A stretch of 64,000 nt of DNA from positions 2,786,001 to 2,850,000 of the forward strand of contig NZ_CP079801.1 of NCBI RefSeq assembly GCF_021545785.1, given 5' to 3'. The DNA comes from Halopseudomonas maritima (lineage in GTDB: Bacteria > Pseudomonadota > Gammaproteobacteria > Pseudomonadales > Pseudomonadaceae). The notes beneath the pieces were generated by a model, which searched no databases, had not been told where the DNA came from, and worked only from the letters and a program-made list of their open reading frames with translations. A program made the position numbers and the translations under genes. Below, one piece after another: positions 52,053 to 59,994 of this stretch (positions are counted from its first letter, which is position 1; every line of letters begins with the position of its first letter).

Positions 52053-52712
52053 GTGATTTCCAGACTACCATCCTGGGTTGAGGCTGGCGCATTCAGCCTT
52101 GCGTTGATGGCCGGTGTGGTCAATGCGGTGGGCCTGCTGGGCTTCAGCCATCAGGCGGTGTCACACCTGACCGGTACCTCGACTCTGCTGGGCGCCGGGC
52201 TGACGCGGCTGCCGGCTGCGGAGTTGTTACACCTGCTGCTGGTGTTGCTCAGCTTTGTCGCCGGGGCTGCATTCAGCGGACTGTTTATTGGTAGCAGCGC
52301 GTTGCAACCGGGGCGGCGTTACGGACTGGCGCTGGTACTGGAGGCGCTGTTACTGGTGCTCGCCATGCTGGCACTGCAGGCTGCCAGCCTGGGTGGTCAC
52401 TACCTGGCCTCCGCTGCCTGCGGGCTGCAGAACGCGATGGTGACCACCTACAGTGGGGCGATCATCCGAACTACCCATGTTACGGGCATCTTTACCGATC
52501 TGGGTGTGATGCTGGGGGCTCGCCTGCGTGGGGTGCCCGTGGATCGGCGCAAGGCCAAGTTGTTTCTGCTGCTGATCAGCGGCTTTATTCTGGGCGGCAC
52601 GATCGGCGCGCTGGGCTTTGACCAATGGCAGTTCAACACGCTGTTGTTGCCCGCTGTGATGGCGCTGGGGCTAGCGGCGCTCTATCAGGTCTGGGTATTG
52701 CGTCAGCACTAG
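52053..52712 (+). CDS. DUF1275 (YoaK) family membrane protein
   Basis: This 219-residue protein starts at GTG (AGGGGGAG before it) and has about six membrane helices (AFSLALMAGVVNAVGLLGFS, LLLVLLSFVAGAAFSGLFIG, LVLEALLLVLAMLALQAASL, FLLLISGFILGGTIGALGFD). AGxxNAVGLLGF and QNAMVTTYSGAIIRTTHVTG are typical of DUF1275, predicted to be a transporter-like protein of unknown substrate. It stands alone. Confidence 0.9.
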   Translation: MISRLPSWVEAGAFSLALMAGVVNAVGLLGFSHQAVSHLTGTSTLLGAGLTRLPAAELLHLLLVLLSFVAGAAFSGLFIGSSALQPGRRYGLALVLEALLLVLAMLALQAASLGGHYLASAACGLQNAMVTTYSGAIIRTTHVTGIFTDLGVMLGARLRGVPVDRRKAKLFLLLISGFILGGTIGALGFDQWQFNTLLLPAVMALGLAALYQVWVLRQH

Positions 52713-52740
52713 GCAAGCCTGGTGGAGCGAACAGGCTGTG

Positions 52741-53070
52741 TTACTGCATGTCGTCCAAGGTAATGACAATCTCACCATCCAGCTCTCCGGATGGCAGGAT
52801 CGTATAACGGTCCCCGTCTTCGTCCTGCGCGATCAGTTCCTCCAGAGGTCTGCTCCCCATCTGGCTCTGCAGCTCGATACTGGCGCCGTCCGGGAGTACG
52901 TCGTCGCCCAGAATGTCTTCTGAGGGGCAGGAATCGCCTCGATACACAACGTAGATGAACTGGATCTCATAGCCAGTCTTGTTGGTGATTGTGACGGGGG
53001 CGTCTGCGGCAACGGCTTTGCCGCTGAGCAGCAGCAACAGCGCAAGCATGTTGCAGAGTGTTCTGAGCAT
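52741..53070 (-). CDS. Small exported protein, paralogue 1
   Basis: This 109-residue protein has a signal peptide (MLRTLCNMLALLLLLSGKAVAA) and a short beta-rich domain: VTITNKTGYEIQFIYVVYRG, EDILGDDVLPDG, LIAQDEDGDRYTILPSGELD, ending VITLDDMQ. The same pattern is in the next gene upstream. Relatives with TN.TGY.IYYLYVS...LGDDVL..G occur in many bacteria without a function. A Cys in its core is not matched in the paralogue. Confidence 0.82.
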   Translation of the reverse strand: MLRTLCNMLALLLLLSGKAVAADAPVTITNKTGYEIQFIYVVYRGDSCPSEDILGDDVLPDGASIELQSQMGSRPLEELIAQDEDGDRYTILPSGELDGEIVITLDDMQ

Positions 53071-53159
53071 GGCGGGTGTCCATGGTGTTGAGGCTATCAG
53101 GGGCGAGTAGTCTGGAGGCACTCGGCATCTGCCAGCGACTGGGGTTGGTGGTTTGCAGA

Positions 53160-53182
53160 CAGGGCGGCGGGGAGCCGCCCTG
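53160..53182 (-). terminator. Hairpin after small exported protein 2
   Basis: CAGGGCGGC / GCCGCCCTG, a 9-bp stem with loop GGGGA, 8 bp past the stop of the 53191-53523 gene on the minus strand. There is no T run. Confidence 0.45.
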
Positions 53183-53190
53183 CGTTGAAC

Positions 53191-53523
53191 TTAGTCCATG
53201 TCATCCAGGGTAAAGACGACATCGTCACGGGCGACGTCGATTTCCCATACGGTGTAGGTGTCGCCGTCCTCGTCCTTGGCGCGAATGTCAAAGATGGAGG
53301 ACTTGGCACCGCGCAGGTTGACCCGCACTGTGTGGCCGTCAGGCAGAATGTCCTCATCCAGCACGTCTTCTTCCCAGCTCTTGGACTTGGCGTGGCTCAC
53401 ATACAGGTAATAGATGTCGTAGCCGGTGTCGTTGGTCACCTCGACATAGCCATCGAAGCCGGCGGCTGCGGGGCCGCTAAACAGGCATAGGACGGCAAAC
53501 AGCGCTAAGGCTTTTTTGATCAT
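53191..53523 (-). CDS. Small exported protein, paralogue 2
   Basis: This 110-residue protein has signal peptide MIKKALALFAVLCLFSGPAAA and a beta-rich domain (VEVTNDTGYDIYYLYVSHAK, SWEEDVLDEDILPDGHTVRV, DIRAKDEDGDTYTVWEIDVA, ending VVFTLDDMD). It is clearly homologous to the downstream gene (TGY.I...YV, DE.L.DG, DEDGD.YT, LDDM). AGGGAGAGAAAA precedes the ATG. The acidic DEDGD could bind a cation, but this is a guess. Confidence 0.85.
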   Translation of the reverse strand: MIKKALALFAVLCLFSGPAAAGFDGYVEVTNDTGYDIYYLYVSHAKSKSWEEDVLDEDILPDGHTVRVNLRGAKSSIFDIRAKDEDGDTYTVWEIDVARDDVVFTLDDMD

Positions 53524-53883
53524 TTTTCTCTCCCTGGGTGCGCCCGACTGGTAGGCGCGAAAGCTGATCGGACAGGCCGAACAACGCGTGTGACAGCCGG
53601 CCACGCCGCGACGCATGTCGCCGCAGATGCGGCGAGTGGGGGGCAGTGACCGGGATGTTGGCCAGCGTATTGCTGGCCGGATAGAAGGATATCGCCCGGG
53701 GCGTTGATGGCAAGTACCTAAAACTGGGTATTTACCATCAGTTTGCCATCCGGCGCTGCAGCAGCTTAGCCACGGGCTATCCGGTGAGCCCTGCCACAGC
53801 GGCTGGTCTCATCGCTGCGGCGCTGGCACCCGCGCCGGCGTCTATGCTCGAGAAGTAGCCCCGATGAGCCACAGGGAGGCAGC
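53524..53883. other. Intergenic region upstream of the small exported proteins
   Basis: These 360 bp carry no convincing gene. A 7-bp hairpin GGCCAGC / GCTGGCC (53660-53678) and an AT-richer patch with GGTATTTACC (about 53726) are present. It should contain the promoters of the minus-strand exported gene and of the plus-strand DUF4231-like gene. Confidence 0.5.
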
Positions 53884-54339
53884 ATGCAGACTCAGGCGCA
53901 GGCCCATTTGCTGGGCGAGCTGGAGGACAACATTCAGCGCTTTGATCGGGAGTCGGATAAGCACAAGCGACTGTACCGGCGTTGCCAGAATCTGGTGATT
54001 GGCCTGACGGCTGTAACCTCGGTGGTGGCTGGGCTCGGCTTGCTGCTGCCGGGGTGGGAGCGCTACAGCCAGTTTGCGGTGTTGTGTCTGAGTGCGGGTG
54101 TGAGTGCGGCCACGGCCTGGGGCGAGATGCGCCGGCTGCGCGAATTGTGGCAGCACGAGCGCGAGGTGTTCTACGCGCTGGTTGATCTGCGCCGAGAGCT
54201 GGAATTCGCCCGCACCTATGGCGAGTTGAGTGTCAGCGATCTGCAGGCCTACTTCGCCCGCATGAATGTGCTGCTGGGCAGCAGCTCGCAGCAGTGGGCG
54301 CAGATCCACCAGCAACGCGCTGACCAGGGTACGCCCTGA
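53884..54339 (+). CDS. Two-helix membrane protein (DUF4231/SLATT-like)
   Basis: This 151-residue protein has a charged N-terminal helix (LLGELEDNIQRFDRESDKHK), two close membrane helices (NLVIGLTAVTSVVAGLGLLL and YSQFAVLCLSAGVSAATAWG) and a cytoplasmic helical tail. The arrangement resembles DUF4231/SLATT-type proteins, some of which are effectors in nucleotide-signal conflict systems, but no sensor or nucleotide cyclase gene is next to it, so a defence role is not supported. GGGAGGCAGC precedes the ATG. Confidence 0.7.
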   Translation: MQTQAQAHLLGELEDNIQRFDRESDKHKRLYRRCQNLVIGLTAVTSVVAGLGLLLPGWERYSQFAVLCLSAGVSAATAWGEMRRLRELWQHEREVFYALVDLRRELEFARTYGELSVSDLQAYFARMNVLLGSSSQQWAQIHQQRADQGTP

Positions 54340-54359
54340 TCAGCGTCAGCTTGCTGCGA

Positions 54360-54782
54360 TTACTCGACCGTGATGGTGATCTGCTCGGAAGTAACCGAGG
54401 GCGACAGCGGGATGTGGTAGTGGTCGCCGACAATCAGCTGCAGGGTGTGTTTGCCGGGTGGCAACTCGAGGCTGGTCTGGGTCTGCCCGCCACCAAAGTG
54501 CACATGGTTGTCGTCGGCCGGAATGGGTTGACCTGCCGGGGGCAGGGTGTCGGTGTCGATCAGCAGGTGATGGTGGCCGGTGCCGGGGCGCTCAACCCCT
54601 GCTGGCGCCACGCCCATGCCCTCCAGGCCAAACTGCACAGTGACCGGTGAGCTGACGGTCGCGCCGTCGCTGGGGGAAATGAAAAACACCTTGGCGTCTT
54701 CCGGTGCGGCGGTTTGGGCAAAGGCGAGGCTGGCGCTGCCGGCCAGCAGCAGTCCGGCGAGAGTGTGGGTGATCTGTTGCAT
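54360..54782 (-). CDS. DUF4399 family exported protein
   Basis: This 140-residue protein has signal peptide MQQITHTLAGLLLAGSASLA-FA and the DUF4399 pattern: VFFISPSDGATVSSPVTVQF, GTGHHHLLIDTDTLP, NHVHFGGGQTQTSLELPPGK and HTLQLIVGDHYH. The many His residues (GHHHLL, NHVHFG, DHYHIP) suggest metal binding, but this is unproven. Function unknown. The ATG at 54782 has AAGGAGCACCCC before it, which favours it over an upstream ATG. Confidence 0.9.
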   Translation of the reverse strand: MQQITHTLAGLLLAGSASLAFAQTAAPEDAKVFFISPSDGATVSSPVTVQFGLEGMGVAPAGVERPGTGHHHLLIDTDTLPPAGQPIPADDNHVHFGGGQTQTSLELPPGKHTLQLIVGDHYHIPLSPSVTSEQITITVE

Positions 54783-55062
54783 GGGGTGCTCCTTGTTTGC
54801 GTTTTTGGCAGGGGGGCAACCTCTGGTTGACCCGTCAAATCGGCTCTGGTTCAACCCTCGTCGGCTGTTTGCGTCTGATGTTTATCCTGCCTACCCTGTG
54901 GAGGAGGGCGCTGACCGGAGCGCGGTCGACTGAAACAGTGCCCTGCCGGTTATATCTTCGCCATGCTGCTCGCGTGGCGTCTTTTGCGCAGCGCACTGCG
55001 TATCGTTTTTCAGGTGAGCAGGGCCGCCCTGCTCCTACATCGTCTTGCCCCTGGAGGCCGCC
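54783..55062. other. Intergenic region with a REP-like palindrome before the catabolic operon
   Basis: No gene is seen in these 280 bp. A palindrome GAGCAGGGC-CGCCCTGCTC with a trailing CTAC-like end lies at 55016-55034 and resembles the dispersed REP-type repeats of pseudomonads. The region should also hold the promoter of the aldehyde dehydrogenase operon, but no clear -35/-10 pair is visible. Confidence 0.45.
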
Positions 55063-56526
55063 ATGTCTGCACCGTCCCGTCTTGCCGAACCCCGCCTGTT
55101 TCGCCAGCAATGTCTGGTTGCAGGCAACTGGATTGACGCCAGCGATGGCGCTTCCATTGAGGTGGACAACCCGGCCAGCGGCGAGATTATCGGCAGCGTG
55201 CCCAGCCTGAACGAAGCTCAGCTCAACGATTGCATTACCCAGGCCGACCAGGCCTTTGCCAACTGGCGCAAGACCACGGCGCTGGAGCGCGCCGATCTGT
55301 TGATGCGCTGGAACGACTTGATCCTCAAGCACCGCGAGGACATCGCCAGCCTGATGACCCTGGAGCAGGGCAAGCCGCTAGTGGAGTCGCGTGGTGAGGT
55401 GGATTACGCCGCATCCTTCATCCGCTGGTTTGCCGAGGAGGCGCGGCGCGTTTACGGCGAGACCGTTCCCGGTGCCAAGCCCGGGCAGCACATCGTGGTG
55501 ACCCGCCAGCCGATTGGCGTGACGGCCGCCATCACGCCCTGGAACTTCCCGGCAGCGATGATTACCCGCAAGGCGGGCGCCGCGCTGGCAGCCGGCTGCT
55601 CGATGATCGTCAAACCCGCCAGCGCCACGCCCTTTACCGCGCTGGCGCTGGGTGTACTGGCCGAAGAGGCGGGTATCCCGGCGGGCGTATTCAACGTGGT
55701 CACCGGCAAGGCGTCGATGATCAGCAAGGTGCTGACCAGCAGCGAGACAGTGCGCAAGCTGAGCTTTACCGGCTCGACCAGCGTCGGCAGCCAGCTGATG
55801 GCCCAATGCGCCGAGCATGTGCAAAAGGTATCGCTGGAGCTGGGCGGCAACGCGCCCTTTATCGTCTTTGATGACGCTGATCTGGACCGTGCGGTAGAAG
55901 GCGCTATGGTCTGCAAGTTTCGCAATACCGGCCAGACCTGCGTCTGCGCTAATCGCTTTCTGGTGCAGAACGGCGTGCACGATCGCTTTGTCGAGAAGCT
56001 GGCCGAGGCCATGGGCAAGCTCAAGCTGGGTGACGGCTTTGCAGAGGGCGTCACCCAGTCCGCGCTGATTAATCGGGCAGCGGTGAAAAAGGTGCAGGAA
56101 CACTTTGAAGATGCGCTGGCCAAGGGCGCCAAGCATGTTGCTGGCGCATCACCCGGCGAGGCCAAGGGTAACTACGTTGAGCCCGTACTGGTGACCGGCG
56201 TGACCCCGGACATGCAGGTCTGCGCCGACGAAACCTTCGGTCCGCTGGCGGCGGTGATTCGCTTCGACAGCGAGGAGCAGGCCATCGAGCTGGCCAACGA
56301 TACGCCTTACGGGCTGGCCGCCTACTTCTACAGCACCAACATCCACCGCGTCTGGCGCGTTGCCGATGCGCTGGAGGCCGGGATTATCGGCGTCAACGAG
56401 GGGGCGGTGTCCAATGCCGCAGCGCCCTTCGGCGGGGTCAAGGCCAGCGGCCTGGGCCGCGAGGGCTCGCGTCACGGGCTGGATGAGTACACCGAAATCA
56501 AGTACCTGTGCATGGGTGGGGAATAA
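55063..56526 (+). CDS. NAD(P)-dependent aldehyde dehydrogenase, succinate-semialdehyde dehydrogenase-like
   Basis: This 487-residue enzyme has the ALDH marks: ITPWNFPAAMITRKAGAALA, FTGSTSVGSQLM, general base Glu259 in SLELGGNAPF and catalytic Cys293 in NTGQTCVCANRF. The sequence follows the GabD/SSADH group (APFGGVKASGLGREGSRHGL at the end), oxidising a semialdehyde such as succinic semialdehyde. TCVC is also usual in that group. It is the first gene of a six-gene operon; the next start is 3 bp after the stop. The exact substrate is not certain. Confidence 0.9.
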   Translation: MSAPSRLAEPRLFRQQCLVAGNWIDASDGASIEVDNPASGEIIGSVPSLNEAQLNDCITQADQAFANWRKTTALERADLLMRWNDLILKHREDIASLMTLEQGKPLVESRGEVDYAASFIRWFAEEARRVYGETVPGAKPGQHIVVTRQPIGVTAAITPWNFPAAMITRKAGAALAAGCSMIVKPASATPFTALALGVLAEEAGIPAGVFNVVTGKASMISKVLTSSETVRKLSFTGSTSVGSQLMAQCAEHVQKVSLELGGNAPFIVFDDADLDRAVEGAMVCKFRNTGQTCVCANRFLVQNGVHDRFVEKLAEAMGKLKLGDGFAEGVTQSALINRAAVKKVQEHFEDALAKGAKHVAGASPGEAKGNYVEPVLVTGVTPDMQVCADETFGPLAAVIRFDSEEQAIELANDTPYGLAAYFYSTNIHRVWRVADALEAGIIGVNEGAVSNAAAPFGGVKASGLGREGSRHGLDEYTEIKYLCMGGE

Positions 56527-56529
56527 AGT

Positions 56530-57660
56530 ATGGCTGAGCCACGGCGCATCGCCCTGATGCCCGGCGACGGCATTGGTCAGGAGGTCATGACCGCCGCTGC
56601 CGAGGTGCTGCAGGCGCTGGATAAGCAAACGCCACTGGGCCTGACCTGGGATTGGCTGGAGTGGCCCTCGACCGACTGGCACCGGCGGCATGGCGAGATG
56701 ATGCCGGTCGATGCCATGACCCAGGTGCAGGCTTACGACGCGCTGTTGATGGGCGCGCTGGGCGACCCGGGGCCGCTGACTGATGCAGGCCGCTACTGCC
56801 TGCCCGACAGCGTTTCGCTGTCGCCGCTGCTGCAGTTTCGCAAGGGCTTGGGGTTGTGGGCCTGCGAGCGGCCGGCCCGGTTGCTGCCCGGCGCGCCCCA
56901 GTATCTGGCCGATGCGCGCGCCGCCGAGGTCGACATGCTGGTGATTCGCGAGAATAGCGAGGGCGAGTACGTTAATCAGGGCGGTCGCCTGCACCGGGGC
57001 ACGTCCGATGAGGTTGCCACCCAGCTGGAGGTATTTACCCGCCGCGCTACCGAGCGACTGATTCGCCATGCTTTTGTCCGCGCCCGTGAGCGGCTGGAGG
57101 CGCGGGGGGCAGAGACGCGGCACTTTCACTGCGCAGACAAGGGCCGTGCTGGTGCACAGGTATGCCTGATTACCAAGCGCAATGCCCAGCCCTACTGGGG
57201 CGATATGTACACCGAGGTGTTTGCCGAGATTGCCGCCGCGTTCCCCGAGATAGGTGTGCACCATGAGCTGGTTGACGCGGCCTGCATGAAGTTTGTGCAG
57301 TGCCCCTGGACCTTTGACGTGGTGGTGGCGAGCAACTTGCATGGAGACATTCTGACGGATCTGGCCGCCGTGCTCTCGGGCGGACTGGGGCTGGCGCCGT
57401 CGTGCAATATCAATCCGGACAGCCGTGCCATGCCCGCGCTGTTCGAACCCACACATGGCAGTGCGCCGGATATCGCCGGCCAGGGGCTCGCAAACCCTGC
57501 TGCCATGCTGCTCACCACAGCCCTGATGCTGGACTGGGTGGGCTGCGCACAGGCTGCCGAACGCCTGCGCCAAGCGGTTGCCAAGGATCTGGCGACCACA
57601 GCTGGCCAGCGGCGGACCTGTCGGGATGTGACTGCCGGCGTGATTGCCGCGCTGCACTGA
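56530..57660 (+). CDS. Isocitrate/isopropylmalate dehydrogenase family protein (TtuC-like, tartrate/D-malate type)
   Basis: This 376-residue protein has IALMPGDGIGQEVM, VIRENSEGEYVNQGGRLHRG (RENSEGEY is typical of tartrate/D-malate dehydrogenases), CPWTFDVVVASNLHGDILTD (metal-binding Asp) and EPTHGSAPDIAGQGLANPAA. Family members oxidise and decarboxylate beta-hydroxyacids with NAD. The equivalent of the usual Lys site reads HCADKGRAGAQ with a small insertion, so substrate choice may differ. It is second in the operon, 3 bp after the aldehyde dehydrogenase. Confidence 0.9.
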   Translation: MAEPRRIALMPGDGIGQEVMTAAAEVLQALDKQTPLGLTWDWLEWPSTDWHRRHGEMMPVDAMTQVQAYDALLMGALGDPGPLTDAGRYCLPDSVSLSPLLQFRKGLGLWACERPARLLPGAPQYLADARAAEVDMLVIRENSEGEYVNQGGRLHRGTSDEVATQLEVFTRRATERLIRHAFVRARERLEARGAETRHFHCADKGRAGAQVCLITKRNAQPYWGDMYTEVFAEIAAAFPEIGVHHELVDAACMKFVQCPWTFDVVVASNLHGDILTDLAAVLSGGLGLAPSCNINPDSRAMPALFEPTHGSAPDIAGQGLANPAAMLLTTALMLDWVGCAQAAERLRQAVAKDLATTAGQRRTCRDVTAGVIAALH

Positions 57661-57741
57661 TCCCGCTCGTGTGTCAGGACACGCTCTGCGTGTCGCTGGC
57701 CGATCAGACTCGGGCTTCGGCCCGCCGAAAGGACAGGAGAG

Positions 57742-59001
57742 ATGGCTATGCACCATTTGTCACCGCTGCTCAAGCAGGCCAGCCAGGTCTGTGTCGATCA
57801 CGGCGAAGGTAGCTGGCTGGTCGATACCGACGGTCGGCGCTATCTGGACTTCACCTCCGGTATCGGTGTGACCAGCACCGGCCATTGTCATCCCACCGTG
57901 GTCGCCGCCGCCCAGGCGCAGGTTGGCCGCGTGATTCACGCCCAGTACACCACGGTTGCTCACCGGCCCATGCTGGAGCTGACCGATGCGTTGGCCGAAC
58001 GCATGCCCGAGGGCATTGATTCGGTGGCCTTCGCCAACTCCGGCTCCGAGTCGGTAGAGGCGGCCCTGCGCTTGGCACGGCAGGCCACCGGTCGCGCCAA
58101 TATCATCGTGTTTGATGGTGGCTTTCACGGTCGCACCATGGCCGCCGCCTCCCTCACCACCTCTGGTACCAAGGTGCGCACCGGCTTTCACCCGATGATG
58201 GCCGGAGTGGTGGTATCTCCGTTTCCGCATGCCTACCGCTACGGCTGGAGCGAGGAGCAGGCCACCGAGTTTGCCCTGCGCGAGCTCGACCACATTCTGA
58301 AAACCCGCACTGCGCCCAGCGACACCGCCGCCATGCTGATCGAGCCGGTGCAGGGCGAGTTCGGCTACTACCCGGCCAACACAGCCTTTATGCAGGGCCT
58401 GGCCGAGCGCTGTCGGCAGCATGGCATCTTGCTGATCTGCGACGAGATTCAGGCCGGTTACGGGCGTACCGGGCGCTTCTGGAGTCACAACCACTTTGAC
58501 GTGACCCCGGACATCGTGATTACCGCCAAGGGGCTGGCCAGCGGCTTTCCGCTGTCGGCCATTGCCGCCTCCGAAGCATTGATGAGCAAGGGGCTGGCAG
58601 GCTCCCAGGGCGGCACTTATGGCGCCAACGCCGTGGCCTGCGCCGCTGCGCTGGCGACGCTGGAGGTGATCGACAAGGAGCAACTGGTGGCCAACGCAGC
58701 GGAGCAGGGTGAGCTACTGACCGAGCGGCTGCTGGGTCTGCGCCAGCGTTTCCCGATGATAGATACGCTGCGTGGCAAGGGGCTGATGCAAGGCATGGAG
58801 ATTGCCGACGATTACCGCACCCCGCGCGGTGATCTGGCCGCGCGCCTGACCAGCGCCGCGGAGGACGAGGGCTTATTGCTGCTGCGCTGCGGCACCGACG
58901 GGCAAATTGTCCGCTGGTTGCCGCCGCTGACGGTCAGCAGCGCGGAGGTAGACGAAGCGGTGCAGCGTTTCAGTCGGGCCCTCGAACAGGTGGCGGCATG
59001 A
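57742..59001 (+). CDS. Class III aminotransferase (GabT/acetylornithine-type)
   Basis: This 419-residue PLP enzyme has LDFTSGIGVTSTGHCHPTVV, NSGSESVEAALRLARQATGR, the dicarboxylate/omega-amine aminotransferase block LLICDEIQAGYGRTGRFW and the PLP-binding Lys263 in VITAKGLASGFPLSAI. It moves an amino group from an omega-amino acid or amine to a keto acid. Next to an SSADH-like enzyme, a GABA-type reaction is plausible (inference). AGGACAGGAGAG precedes the ATG; its stop overlaps the start of the next gene by 4 bp. Confidence 0.92.
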   Translation: MAMHHLSPLLKQASQVCVDHGEGSWLVDTDGRRYLDFTSGIGVTSTGHCHPTVVAAAQAQVGRVIHAQYTTVAHRPMLELTDALAERMPEGIDSVAFANSGSESVEAALRLARQATGRANIIVFDGGFHGRTMAAASLTTSGTKVRTGFHPMMAGVVVSPFPHAYRYGWSEEQATEFALRELDHILKTRTAPSDTAAMLIEPVQGEFGYYPANTAFMQGLAERCRQHGILLICDEIQAGYGRTGRFWSHNHFDVTPDIVITAKGLASGFPLSAIAASEALMSKGLAGSQGGTYGANAVACAAALATLEVIDKEQLVANAAEQGELLTERLLGLRQRFPMIDTLRGKGLMQGMEIADDYRTPRGDLAARLTSAAEDEGLLLLRCGTDGQIVRWLPPLTVSSAEVDEAVQRFSRALEQVAA

Positions 59002-59945
59002 CGCGGATCCTGGTGCTGGTTGCCCCCGGCGAGGAAGCCTTGCCGGGGCTTGACGAGCTGCCCACCACGGTGGAGTTGCGCACGGTCAGCGATGAGGCGG
59101 ATCTGCGCCTGCACCTGCCGCAGACCGATGTACTGGTGGTCACCGACTTTCGCACCGGGTTGCTCGAAGGCTGCTGGCCAGCCGAGCACAACATTCGTTG
59201 GGTGCATGCCACCAGTGCCGGGGTCGATGCCTTGATGTTCCCGGCGCTGTGGGACAGCGATGTGCTGCTCACCAATGCCCGAGGGGTGTTTGATCTGGGC
59301 ATTGCCGAATACGTACTGGGCGCGGTGCTGATGCATGCCAAGGACAGCCTCGGCAACCTGCGGCTGCAGCGTCAGCACCAGTGGCAGCACCGCGAAACCG
59401 CGCTGGCCGCGCGTCAGCAGGCTTTGGTTATCGGTGCCGGCTCAATCGGCAGCGAAGTGGCCAGGCTGTTGGCGGCACTGGATATCGAGGTGACCGGCAT
59501 CGCCCGTACGGCACGGGAAGCGCCGCACTTTACCCGCGTGCTGGCTAGCGACCAGCTGGACGCGGTGTTGCCCGGGGCGGACGTGGTGATCATTACCGCG
59601 CCGCTGACCGAGGACACGCGCGGGCTGATTAACCGTGATCGCCTAGCGCTGATGCGTAGCGATGCGCTGCTGGTGAATGTAGGGCGCGGCGCCATTGTGG
59701 TTACCGACGATCTGGTCGCGGCTCTCCAGCAGCGTCAGCTCGGCGCTGCGGTACTGGATGTTGTTGACCCCGAGCCATTGCCCGAAGGGCATGCACTCTG
59801 GGACATGCCCAACGTGATGCTGTCGGCGCACATGGCCGGTGATTTCATCGGCTGGCGCCGCGCGCTGGGTGAGCAGTTCATGGCCAATCTGCACCGCTGG
59901 CTGGCCGATGAGCCCCTGCACAACCGTGTGAACAGGGGGAAATAG
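58998..59945 (+). CDS. D-2-hydroxyacid dehydrogenase family protein
   Basis: This 315-residue protein has an N-terminal flavodoxin-like lid and a Rossmann domain with VIGAGSIGSEVARLLAALDI (GxGxxG), LVNVGRGAIVVTDDLVAALQ with the catalytic Arg, DPEPLPEGHALWDMPNVMLS with the Glu and a following His (SAHMAGD) in place of the usual catalytic His pair. It reduces 2-keto acids or oxidises D-2-hydroxyacids with NAD(P). The start ATG overlaps the TGA of the aminotransferase. Confidence 0.9.
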   Translation: MTRILVLVAPGEEALPGLDELPTTVELRTVSDEADLRLHLPQTDVLVVTDFRTGLLEGCWPAEHNIRWVHATSAGVDALMFPALWDSDVLLTNARGVFDLGIAEYVLGAVLMHAKDSLGNLRLQRQHQWQHRETALAARQQALVIGAGSIGSEVARLLAALDIEVTGIARTAREAPHFTRVLASDQLDAVLPGADVVIITAPLTEDTRGLINRDRLALMRSDALLVNVGRGAIVVTDDLVAALQQRQLGAAVLDVVDPEPLPEGHALWDMPNVMLSAHMAGDFIGWRRALGEQFMANLHRWLADEPLHNRVNRGK

Positions 59946-59994
59946 CGCCCGGAGACTAGAAGCAGCCGGGTACTCTGGCACTGAGGAGACGATT

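Noticed and set aside
53884..54339. SLATT-like protein as part of an anti-phage system
   Set aside because: No cyclase, nucleotide sensor or other effector gene is adjacent; neighbours are exported proteins of unknown function.
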